From Oehlia diaphana (lineage: Eukaryota; Glomeromycota; Glomeromycetes; Glomerales; Glomeraceae): a stretch of 64,000 nucleotides of DNA. The stretch lies in NCBI GenBank assembly GCA_003833135.1, contig QZLH01000236.1, positions 9,109-73,108 on the forward strand, written 5' to 3'. Below are positions 10,801 to 20,700 of this stretch, one piece after another. How positions within the stretch are numbered: the first letter of the stretch is position 1; every line of letters starts with the position of its first letter. A model generated the notes under the pieces. The model saw only the letters and a program-made list of their open reading frames with translations, was not told the origin of the DNA and searched no databases. Position numbers and translations under genes: made by a program.

Positions 10801-11345
10801 GCAAAAGCGAGCATATTTTATTATTCAGTCAAAATATCTGTTTGAAATTTGTACCTGTACTAAATCTTTTTCTCCTAAAATGCAATTAATTATATTTACT
10901 TGATAAATGTCCATTCGGAATATTAGAATTCGGAATATTAGAATTAAGGATATTTGAATTCGGGATATTAGGATTCAGGATATTGGGATTTAGGATTCGG
11001 GAAATTAGACTTCAGGAAATGGGATTCGGGAAATAAGGATTCGGGAAATTGTATATTTCAGGAAAATGTTCAGTTCAGAAATTTGGCATTCAGGCAAATG
11101 ACTTCGGGAAAAGATATATTCAGGAGGAAAAAGGCATTCAGAAAATCGTACTGTAACCCAAAGAACTATTTTGAATAAGTTCATCTAATACACTCCTTCC
11201 TAAATTCAAATTGTTCAATAACTTCGTATTGAATGATTATTAAATCAAAATTATTAAAAAATCTGCTATTTGGTTAAACTATTTAAATAGTATAAAACTG
11301 TATGACAGCAGTTATTGTGAAATTCCTGTTCCTGAGGAGTCAAAG

Positions 11346-11458
11346 CAGTCTACAATCCCGACACCAAAATCCCGATAAATGCAAATCCCGATTGTCGGGA
11401 TTTTGTTTCAACCGGGATTTGGGTTTATCGGGATTTTTGGTGTCGGAATTGTAGACTG
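11346..11458. repeat. 113-bp near-perfect palindromic element
   Basis: The left arm cagtctacaatcccgacacc... is mirrored by the right arm ...ggtgtcggaattgtagactg, with about 45 bp per arm, few mismatches and a ~22 bp centre. Internal aatcccgat/atcgggatt pairs make a second small stem. It would fold into one long hairpin. It shares the CCCGA vocabulary with elements A to C but has different tips. Confidence 0.8.
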
Positions 11459-11499
11459 TCGATATTATGGTTGACGGGAATTTGTGGTAAACCCGTCCT

Positions 11500-11850
11500 C
11501 ACTTAGAAATGTAATACCGTAATGATTACATCCCCCGAGAAATAATTGAGCAAATATATGCAAGCCTTGGTGAAAGTAATGGTGGTCAGTATATATCTTT
11601 GATATTGATTATTTAGCATTAATTATAGTTTTATACAAACGGAAATAATTTCCTTTGTTATCTTTATTAACTTTATTGTCTAAAGCGGAATCAAATGTCA
11701 ACTCATCATTAAAGCCAGCCGACTTTGTCAGTTCATTGACAAGTTTATCTAATGTTCTCTGTAAACGAGAATGTGAATGTTTTTTCAACCTTTCATTGAT
11801 AAAATGATAAATATGAAAGATTGGAATTGCAAAAATGGCTAATAAAAAAA
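11500..11850 (-). pseudogene. Decayed copy 1 of a dispersed unknown gene
   Basis: Matches 13850-14180 and the region 20440-20665. On the minus strand it still reads fragments equivalent to FDSALDNK and LYKTIINAK, aligning with the better frame at 20305-20529 (DSASDNEDN, FNTIINARK), but is broken by stops and indels. Function unknown. Confidence 0.6.
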
Positions 11851-12170
11851 ATGGGTATAATTATATATAATTTTATATTTATAGTGAAGTCATTAACACC
11901 AAAAGGTACAGTATTTACCGTCATCAAGTTTTTTTAAATTAATTTCGCAAATATTTGTATTATTGTATAGGAAAGTAGCCGAAGTAGGTATCTAAGTAAA
12001 GGAACCAAGGTAACACAAAATAGATCATAAGAAAGCGTGTTTTTCTGAAAATTTCAAAGAAATTGTTGTAATATGAATTAAGTACCATAGGTAGTACTGT
12101 ATATAACTACGGCATTCCATAAATTTTTGTGATTGGTTGAAAGACTAATCTAAACTGTATATGAGTGCGC

Positions 12171-12860
12171 TTACGTACCGTTTCCCGAGCATTTTTTTCC
12201 GAAATTGGTTTACGAAAAAATAAAAATAAAAATAAAATAATTTTATTTGTATAACAATAAATAAATCAATGGAAATTTTAATCTATATTTAAAATATTTT
12301 CTAATGCTTTTTCTTTATATATAGCATAATTCAAACACTCAAACTAAACAAGCGAAAGGAAACATATTTACTATAAAAGATTATTTTGCTCAATTTATTT
12401 CGTATATATGTTGTGCCCCAAGTTGACGATTGCCCCAAATCAACGATCGGCCTAAATTATCGGCCCAACTTTATAATGCCTTAAGAATTTTCAAAGCATT
12501 ACTTTTCACATATAGTAATAATCGATGATTATCGTCAATTTGGGGCATGTTGAGATTTGGGGCACAACATATCTATTTTGTAAAACATTATTTGTATAGT
12601 TATTGTAAAACAATACTAACTTTATTATCAATAAACTAATTAAAAATTTAAAAATTTGCGATATAGTAATGTATTATAATATATACCCAACTCACATTTT
12701 TCATAATTTGATTTGGGAAAAATGTCATGTCGGGATAATGTCTTTCGGGATACGTTTCGTCAGGATATTATCATCTTTAAAAAATGTGCTTTCAGGAAAA
12801 TGTTATTGTCTGAAAAAGGTTACTTTGAGAAAATGGATGTTGGGAAATCATGCCGTAACC
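12171..12860. repeat. Foldback element C with CGGGA sub-repeats
   Basis: Left tip ttacgtaccgtttcccgagc. Right tip on the minus strand ggttacggcatgatttccc. The right arm (12705-12860) is a chain of tcgggataatgtc-type sub-repeats. The left arm is short. It belongs to the same family as 6465-7350 and 9720-11158. It contains a separate MITE at 12406-12572, and the right part lies within a partial copy of the secreted-protein duplication flank. Confidence 0.6.
12406..12572. mobile_element. 167-bp MITE with TGTTGTGCCCCAA ends
   Basis: The ends are perfect 16-bp inverted repeats, atatgttgtgccccaa at 12406-12421 and its complement at 12557-12572. Further internal inverted matches occur (caagttgacgatt / gtcaatttggggca). 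No open frame. It is nested inside element C. Confidence 0.7.
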
Positions 12861-13210
12861 TAATTTAACATGTAAAACTACGTGGTAATTTTTGGGATAT
12901 GTAACAAAGTTTGAAAATTTATGGCGGTAAAAAAAATATTTATGAATTCTTTTTTGAATTCTTTAATTATTCCAAGTAATATAATTTTATTTACATATTG
13001 ATCATAAAGAAGTTAAGAAAGAAAGAATAATTTTATTGGCGGTCGCTTTATCATTAATTAATAAGCATCTTTTGAATTTTAATAAGGTTATCTTTTGATT
13101 TTACTATGAACTGAACATTTAATACTATGAAATAGCAAAGAGAAAAATACAGTAAGTATAATAAATAATATATAGAAATAATAGAAACAAGAGAAATAAT
13201 CTGTACTGCA
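12861..13210. repeat. Third, partial copy of the secreted-protein flank
   Basis: Repeats the downstream part of the duplicated block (ttggcggtcgctttatcat near 13037, actatgaactgaacattta near 13102) but none of the coding exons. A short stretch at 12600-12720 also matches the outer flank near 8045-8095, showing that element C split this copy. Confidence 0.75.
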
Positions 13211-13390
13211 GAGTTATAATTTTCTTGATACCAAAATGAGATTTTCTACCTGAAGTTCATTAAATTTTTAATTAGGTGTAATAAAAAATAAGAAAAATAT
13301 ATAAAGTATCTACGGCTCTAATTTGTGATGTTTAATGTATGTATTTTTAAATGGTTATTAAAACTTTTCGACATATATAATTAATATAAA

Positions 13391-13665
13391 GATTGTGGTG
13401 ATTCTACAGTATTCAAATAACAAAGAGAAGAAAAAATCAAACAACATTGAAGATAAATGTTCTCGAAACTTTATATGTGAATATTTCATCAATAGATCAA
13501 CTTGTATTAAAGAAGTTAAATTATTTGATAACACTTTTTGCACATTTATATTTATTAAGCTGTTCTTTAATAGAACTTCCCGAAATAACAAAAGGTTTCT
13601 CCATTCACGTTGAAATCTTTAACTCATATTACCGTTCAATTCGATTATGGATTACCACTAATCAT
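13391..13665 (+). pseudogene. Truncated F-box-like gene fragment with internal deletion
   Basis: Aligns with the intact gene at 22047-23645. Positions 13391-13545 match 22391-22545 (gattgtggtgat, agatcaacttgtattaaag). The match then jumps to 22764 onwards (ttattaagctgttctttaat), so about 220 bp are deleted. It ends where the sequence leaves the homology near 13650. The N-terminal F-box and the C-terminal half are absent, and the frame is broken by small indels. Open frames overlapping this stretch are remnants. Confidence 0.85.
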
Positions 13666-13830
13666 AAGAGCTCAAACCAAATCTATAAAAGCAGTGCGAA
13701 TTTATTTATTGGGATTTTTTACTGGTTTACACAAGAAAAAAAATTAACAAAACCTACTTACAATCGCGATGAATGCTAAATAGGAATAATTATTTAAGAA
13801 ATATGGTAGTGTATCATAATTCAAAAGGCT
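13645..13830. repeat. Dispersed ~190-bp repeat (second copy 19537-19715)
   Basis: Begins at the F-box remnant junction (accactaatcataagagctc) and runs through atcgcgatgaatgctaaata to about 13830. The copy at 19537-19715 has the same content. Both are followed by a version of the dispersed unknown gene fragment, so the unit duplicated is larger than either part. Confidence 0.8.
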
Positions 13831-13849
13831 TAACTGTGTATAATCCTGC

Positions 13850-14340
13850 CATTTATGAAATGTAATCCTGTAATGATTATATCCCCTGAAAAATAATTGA
13901 GCAAAAGTATGCAGGCCTTGGTGAAAGTAATGGTGGTCAGTATATCTTGATATTGATTTTTTAGCATTAATTATAGTTTTATTTTATTAACTTTATTGTC
14001 TAAAGCAGAATCAAATGCCAACTCATCATTAAAACTAACCGAGTTTATCAGTTCATTGACAAAGTTTATCTAATGTTTTCTGTAAACGAGATGAACGTTT
14101 TTTCAAACCTTAATCGAAAAAAATAAAAACTATTAAAGACTAGAATTGCAAAAATGGCCAATAAAGAGTTTATAACTATGGTGGTTAGAGGTTGATAATA
14201 CTTTGATAATAATTGTGACAACAAAGAAATGATAATACGCATATATTTCATAAATTTTTGTAATTGGTCGAAAGGCTAATCTGTATGATGAATGAAGCCA
14301 AAGGAAAGAGAATTTATTAGCCATCAAAAATGTTGTCTCA
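13850..14340 (-). pseudogene. Decayed copy 2 of the dispersed unknown gene
   Basis: Matches 11500-11850 (ggtgaaagtaatggtggtca in both) and 20440-20700 (aattgcaaaaatggc, agagtttataactatggt). Broken on all frames. The minus-strand frames of 61-64 codons here are parts of it. Confidence 0.6.
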
Positions 14341-15689
14341 AATTTAATATTGAAGAAAAAAGTTAATGATAATAAAAGTATTTTGCAAAAGTACAGAATA
14401 CATATTTATACTAATAAGAATGCAACATCCAATAATAAATTTCTCGATTTATTTACTATATGATCGATCTCCTTAGTTTTAATTTATTTTTTGTTTTTTG
14501 TAATGAGGTTAGGTCAGGTCCATAGAAATAATCAAATATGGACAAATAAAATCATATCGTCTTTCACCTGTGCAAATCACACGTATTGCTATTTACTTAA
14601 ATAGTCACGAAAATTATTGACCATTTCCCAATAATAAATACAATATAAAATAGAAAAGTTATATCCAAATTAAGGTTTTCTTCATAGATTGTATTCTATT
14701 CATCGACAAAATTAGTAACTATGGAAAACATTGTTATTTTAAAGAAATAATAAAATTTTGCGAAAAAACGGTATTGTTCAGCAAAACAGTCATAACTAAA
14801 CGTAAACGTCTATACAATATAACACTAACTGAAAGATCAAATTTGTAATACGTGGATCTATTTTATTTCCTCAAAATCATCATATTTAACAGCTATTATA
14901 AATCAAATTTGAATATTATGAAAGTTTACCCAGTCAGTGCTATACGGTAATACTACCATCGGAAGGTATGATATTTAACCCGTCACGTTGTAGCATCTTA
15001 GTCGGATCTCTATTCCCTCGGACCAGAGTTACTAAGATAATCCTCATAATAGGTTTCACAAAATCAGCTTACACTATCGAGTACTGATAAATTGAGTTTA
15101 TTATTAATATTTTTTTTTTCGCATGATTTCTTTTTATTATGGTAGTACATATTAAAGTTAAGGCATTTGATATACAAAGATCCTAAATATGACAATACAA
15201 AATTGGGATAGGTAAGGAAAAGAAGATTAAGTTGTATAAGGATTAGAGGAATAAACAAAGAAATAAGTTTGAGTGAATATGAATAAGATGAATGAGCATG
15301 TGTAGGTAATATTATCACGTCGAGAATCTTTTTTTGTGTAATTGTTTTATTGATAATTTTTTTACTTTTCAGAATTAAATAAGGTAAAGGGGATAATCCT
15401 CAATCGGAAGGTGCGAATCCGGGCAAAACTTATCAAGAAGTTCTAAAGGAAGTTAAATATTGAGTAATTGTTTATTGTTCCTCATTATCAAATACTTTAT
15501 CGTGTATAAGATAACTCATTAATAATTTTAAATAGTTTCATGTTCTAATATTTTTTGCTATAAAAATATTGGGAGAAATTTTCTTTCTAAGTGAGGAATG
15601 AATACATAACTGAATTACAAGCTTGTTTCGTAAATTAAAACTGGAACAAGAGCCAGAGAAAAAGTACTAGCAATGCAACGTGATTTAAA
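14341..15689. other. Intergenic, no gene seen
   Basis: AT-rich spacer. A minus-strand frame of 84 codons at 15064-15318 is hydrophobic and low in complexity and has no support. Confidence 0.5.
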
Positions 15690-16030
15690 GGTCAGTATTT
15701 TTCACAAAAATGACCCGTGGTGTTGGTATGGGAAAAGGGTAATTGCTCTGTCTTATGTATGACATGATATGCACGTTGTGTGCTACACGCACGGCTACAC
15801 CCTGCGCTGCTGATGTAGAAAGGAAAGTGTCTTGCCTTTCTTTACATTATTACAGCTGGACCCCGTAACTGCTGGTCAACTTGAGGCCATTTTTGACTGA
15901 GGTGGGAAGCAAGCCACGATCTAGCATAGCTTGTTATGGTTTGTGCTGTCTCTTGCTGGCTCTAATCCTTTTTTGCTGTCTATTAATATCACAGGGAGGA
16001 AAGCCACCATGCAATAATGAGGATGAAGCC
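15690..16030. other. GC-rich island in AT-rich DNA
   Basis: Base composition rises clearly (cacgcacggctacaccctgc, cagctggaccccgtaactgc). No intact frame, tRNA or clear terminal repeats. A short hairpin gaaaggaaagtg / cttgcctttc is present. It may be the remnant of an inserted sequence of different origin. Confidence 0.5.
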
Positions 16031-16820
16031 ATTGTGCCATCAATACTTTAATCCGCATACTGCTATATTATTCCTACCATATAGAAGGATATTAAAGAAT
16101 GTGAAACCATCACATTGAAGAACAACTACAACAATCACGACACTTATCTATTATGCTTAAATGGTCAACTGTAAATTATTCTCTAGATTAAAATTTATTG
16201 TTAGCTTACCAAAACCAGCAGTCAACGTTTCTTTATTGAAGCAAGTTCTCATGGAAACCCAAAATATAAAGCTTCATAATGCGGTTATGATTAAACATAA
16301 TCTAATTACAAAAGAAATCATAGATGACGTGAATTCTGGATCAACAATTGTTAGCAAAAATTTTTGGATTTCATACAAAACAACACTTCATCATTGACGT
16401 AGCAAAATCATTGACTGCTCCTTGTTAAGACCCAGGAAGCAAATCATCAGAAAATCACATCAAAGCCCAAATGTGGGCGCATTACAGTAACGCAAAAATA
16501 TTATTGGATGCATTCCTCATCAGATCAGTATTGATGTAAATTGGGAATACCATCACAAAATCCCCGGTAACTGTGGAAGAGGATCAGCTAAATCCGACTT
16601 TGTCGCTATTATCTTCAATAGCCAATCAACAATTTCCCTTCTTTATAACCAAGTCTGAAGCAGATTGGACATAAAATATTTAGTTGGTCATATTGTTCAT
16701 AAAGTTGGATGTTTGTACGCATTGGTTTTACCAAATAATGGTCGTCTAGTTTTAAGACATATTCGGGGGTGTGGTTTAGAGCTGTTGCCTATTTCAGTAA
16801 TCATATGCATAATGTCAATT
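16031..16820 (+). pseudogene. Possible decayed coding region, unrecognised
   Basis: Two open stretches with protein-like composition. One runs at 16161-16397 (78 codons). The other, without its own ATG, spans about 16495-16660 and includes INVNWEYHHK-like and GNCGRGSAKSDF-like reading. Stops and frame changes separate them. The base composition is higher in GC than the flanks. I cannot name the source; a transposon or a lost gene are both possible. Confidence 0.35.
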
Positions 16821-16828
16821 TATTAGAT

Positions 16829-17111
16829 TAGTGCTTCGATCCGGATGAAATCCGTCATTCGGCTATTAAACGAAAATCCGGATAAAAAAAAATTATTTCA
16901 AAAATCTAGTTCTACCATTAACACCAAGCACTATCAAACATGCCTTAAATTGTTAAATTCTGATCATTGGTTTCGGAAATATTTTAAGTTATCCAAAAAC
17001 TGGCAATCTGGATGGATCCGCCGACGAAATCCGGTTCGCCGCGGATTTCATCCGGATTTTTGACTTAATCCGGATCAATCCGGATCAATCTGTACACGGA
17101 TCGAAGCACTA
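16829..17111. mobile_element. 283-bp TIR element with TAGTGCTTCGATCCG ends
   Basis: The left end tagtgcttcgatccg (16829-16843) is perfectly inverted at the right end (17097-17111). The flanks tattagat (16821-16828) and tattaaat (17112-17119) agree at 7 of 8 bases, suggesting an aged 8-bp target duplication. The interior is rich in atccgga sub-repeats (ccggatcaatccggatcaat). A hAT-type non-autonomous element is the best reading. The 72-codon frame inside is by-product. Confidence 0.75.
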
Positions 17112-17119
17112 TATTAAAT

Positions 17120-19219
17120 ATCTATTATAACAACTGTACTAGCTTTTATTATGAAACTGCATTTGAATACTCGCAGTTGCAAATAATCTAACAGAGGATG
17201 ATATGTTTACATATTGGATTAGTAAACGGAACCAGATCAATGAGGGCGATCTATAATGAAGCAAATAGATCTTTAATCACTTAATCGCTTATAAGACTAA
17301 CAATGCCACCTTTAAGCTTCACACTGAAAATAATGAAACAGACATTGTTTACTAAGACTGAATGAAACCCAAAAGGTTATTTGATAAAGAAACAAACACA
17401 CGCAATAGAACATTATTAGCACGTTCATATAAGACAGAAATTCACCCCTCGGGTGAAGTGGGTTAACTATACTGATAATTTCTAAATAGATTAAATACAG
17501 AAATACAAGACGTTTATAATGCTGATAATTGAATTGGAATAATATTGTGTTACATATATGTATTCTTAAAGTTTATGTAGTATATGAATTAGTATTGTAT
17601 TAGCGAAATAAGTAATACTTTTATAATAAAATTTTGAACAATGCAATTAATTCCCAGAATGGAATGTACCCGTAATTTATGTGTATCGAAGGTGATAACT
17701 TGTGATTCAGCCTTTATATAAATCCTATCTTTTCTAATACGATTTTCACATCATTAACAAATAAGGTTTATTTGTCTACAATTGGGCCCAGCTTCTCATT
17801 ACATTCGAAGCCAGAGTGAATTATTATTTTTTACATACAGTATACAGTATTGATATCATAGCTGTTTTTCAGAAGATATATCATGTTCTCATCAAAATTT
17901 TTTAACGCGAGGGGACAAAGTCAGGTCCTATTTTGTATATAAACTAATATTCTTAAATCGATTATTGTGCACATGATCAGTACATGACTGTGCTCTTGTC
18001 ATTACCGAGATAGAAAAAATATTTTATAGGTAAGTAAAATCTTCTTTAAAGCCATTGTCATGTAGAACAGACCAAATAATAAAATGAACGATTGCTTCGA
18101 TAAGTTCTTTGTTTTTATGCTTATTCTTATTACGAATTTACGATAAAAATCAACGATTGCCACTAGACATGGAAAGAGTACTAAATATAATATTTTAATC
18201 AATCTTAGTTAAGACCCTTCCGGTAAAAATTTGTACATGAATATCAGGCTAAAAGTAATTAAAATAGTTTGAGATACGTCCTAATAAAAGGAGTACCAAG
18301 GAAGATGGTATCATCAAATTCTTCTGCCAATTAGAATTGGTGTAGTTCCAATTATCAGGAAATTCATAGTAAAAAAGAATATTTCCAATAAATTATAAAC
18401 AAAAAAGTCCAATATACCAGATTCAGTTGTATATTCAGTACTACCGGCCAAGGTTGAAAGGGGAACATCGAAAAATAAGAGTACAAAAAAGGGTTTTCAA
18501 GAAAAGAAAAATATTTAATTGATTTTGAGATAGTATCTGGAAATAAGTTTAGCCATTTGGTACGAAAAATTTACATTAAAGTGGGTAAAAAAAAAAAAAA
18601 TTGTATTTGCATATTTATACGAGTGCATCCATCATTATTATATTAATTATATGAAAAAAAAAAATACTTAAAAATAGAGGACTACAAGTTAAATTTGAAA
18701 CCCGGTCTGTGACTAGACAGGATTCTTTTGTAAATGGAAATTTTGTGATTAATTTAACTTTTAACATTCACAATAAATATTTAATAACATATAGAGTTGA
18801 AAAAACCCATGAATTCATAATTATAGTATTTATGACGTCGTCTTAGTAGTGTTAGATGTCAGTTCTTATACACTTAAAAATAAGCTATACATTAAAAAAT
18901 GCTTGTTATAATAAAGCAGAAGCACAGAAGGTTAATTTAAAGATCAACGTATAAATCCAATCAGATGTGAAGAGTATCGCTTCACACTGGCGCATACAAT
19001 CAGACACAAATAAAGGAAAGCAGATTAACCATATAAAACCAAACTTAAAATTAAGGTGTATATTAAAAGATATACATTTTATTAATTAAAATCTTCACAC
19101 ACGTTCCTTAGAATGCTCTTAATTACAGGTCTATATATACATAAAATTCCAAACTAAAAATGTTTAACATATAGCACATATTACTAAGTTAAACATATTA
19201 AATATATGCTACATATGCT
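17120..19219. other. Intergenic, no gene seen
   Basis: AT-rich spacer of about 2.1 kb with only short chance frames. Nothing else recognised. Confidence 0.5.
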
Positions 19220-19536
19220 ATACTATATATTCTATATATTCTATATATTTTATATATCGGACATATGCAACATATCGAACATTTTTATTTTTATTTTTAT
19301 TTTTATGTGTCCATGTGAACTAGATTACAGAAAGATAAACAAGAACTAGATAAAATAAATAGTCAAACGTTATCTAAACTACGCTATAATCAAACTGCCC
19401 GAAGACAGCGCCACCCTGGAACGATTTATAAAAGGACCGCGGAGGATCAGCCGTAGCATTTCCTACCGCCTAGCATGCAACATATCGAACATGTCAAACA
19501 TATGCGACATTTGCTACATTGATTTGATCATAGGTT
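19220..19536. repeat. TATA/CATATCGAAC repeats around a GC-rich insert
   Basis: Short tandem runs of tatattctatata and tttttatttttat, then acatatgcaacatatcgaac near 19260. This last motif recurs near 19485 (atgcaacatatcgaacatgt). Between the two copies lies a GC-richer segment (19380-19475, gaagacagcgccaccctgga). The direct repeat flanking the segment hints at an insertion, but no terminal inverted repeats were found. Confidence 0.4.
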
Positions 19537-19994
19537 ACCACTAATCATAAGAGCTCAAACAAAATCTATAAAAGCACGTCGATTTTATTTGTTAGAACTT
19601 TTTCCCTATTTTATTCAAAAAAAAAGAAATGAACAAAACCTACCTACCATCGCGATGAACGCCAAATAAGAATAATTATTTAAGAAATATGGTGGTGTGT
19701 CATAATTCAGAAGATTTAGTGCCCTGATGTTTTTTCTCATTATTAAACAGTGTCGTCTATTTAGTACTTATAAATTGAAATGTAATACTGTATTAGTCTT
19801 AATGATTACATCCCTTGAGAAAAAATTGAATAAACATATGCAGGCCTGCAGAAGTAATGCGGTCAGTTTTTTTAAGATCGTGCATGAATTTATAATAAAG
19901 AGTAACAAAGTATGAAATTATTTTTTATTATCTGAAAGATGCACAAAAAAATAGAAATATTTTATTATTTAATAAATATTTGATATTATATCTC

Positions 19995-20700
19995 TCATCC
20001 TGTTTTTTATCCTATCTGAATAACTTCTTGATCTTCCTCCTCTTGATTTTTCCCTTCTTGATCTTCTTGATTTTTCTCTTTTTGCAGGTTTACGAACTTA
20101 GCAAATATGAAATCAATATCTTCACAACCTAATTCTGAAATTTCTTCAGCAGAAAAAGATTTTATTTGCATTTTATCCTCACCGATTTTTCAACAAAATC
20201 ATACTTTTTGAGCTATAGATATTGTTCGTTCAGCATACTTAACATACTTATAAGGAAGTTGATTCCTAACTTCCTCATTAAATAGTGCAAGCTTGAGCTG
20301 TACGTTATTTATTGCATAATTCCTTGAGTTTATCAAAGTGAATCTTAAGTTCTTTTCCAAATAAGTAATAACAACGAATGACTTTTTGAGTCCTTTCTAT
20401 TGCTCTATTTCTTCCTTTTTCAGTAAATGTACTAACTAATATCTTGATATTGAATTTTCTAGCATTAATTATAGTATTAAACAAATTGAAATATTCATTA
20501 TCTTCATTATCTGAAGCGGAATCAATCATCCGAGTTTGTCAATCCATTAACAAGTTTATCTAATTTTCTCTGTGAACGATTTTTAAGTAAATCGTTTAAT
20601 AAATAACAATAATGAAAGAATGGAATTGCAAAAATGGCTAATAAAGAGTTTGTAACTATGGTAGAGGTTGATAATGGTGTTATGACAACAAAAAATCTTA
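19995..20700 (-). pseudogene. Best-preserved copy of the dispersed unknown gene
   Basis: Read on the minus strand from about 20700 down. A frame with FHYCYLLNDLLKNRSQRKLD meets a stop, then a 74-codon frame (20305-20529: SASDNEDNEYFNLFN, STFTEKGRNRAIERTQK) ends. A third frame reads LFNEEVRNQLPYKYVKYAER, and a final stretch reads SAEEISELGCEDIDFIFAKF followed by an acidic E/Q/D tail and a stop near 20008. The pieces look like one protein of roughly 250 residues broken by at least three frameshifts. Not recognised. Fragments of it occur at 11500-11850 and 13850-14340. Confidence 0.55.

Larger units (their letters stand above)
9720..11158. repeat. Foldback element B with CCGAAT sub-repeat arms, interrupted by gap
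   Basis: The left arm (about 9720-9950) is built of degenerate units such as ttcccgaatcc and ttttctgaatgcc. The right arm (about 10905-11158) is the inverted counterpart (ggattcgggaaat, ggcattcagaaaatc). The right tip gaaaatcgtactgtaaccc matches the tip of element A. Part of the right arm is present a second time left of the N gap (10204-10378), which is probably an assembly effect. Confidence 0.65.

Noticed and set aside
10252..10903. Several frames of 140-200 codons across the gap
   Set aside because: Most of their length is undetermined bases; they exist only because Ns contain no stops.
9720..11158. Regularly spaced short repeats resembling a CRISPR array
   Set aside because: Units are only ~10-16 bp, degenerate and inverted between arms, in a eukaryotic genome; they fit foldback transposon arms.
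13395..13779. Plus-strand frames of 72 and 110 codons
   Set aside because: They are broken pieces of the F-box pseudogene fragment and the repeat that follows it.
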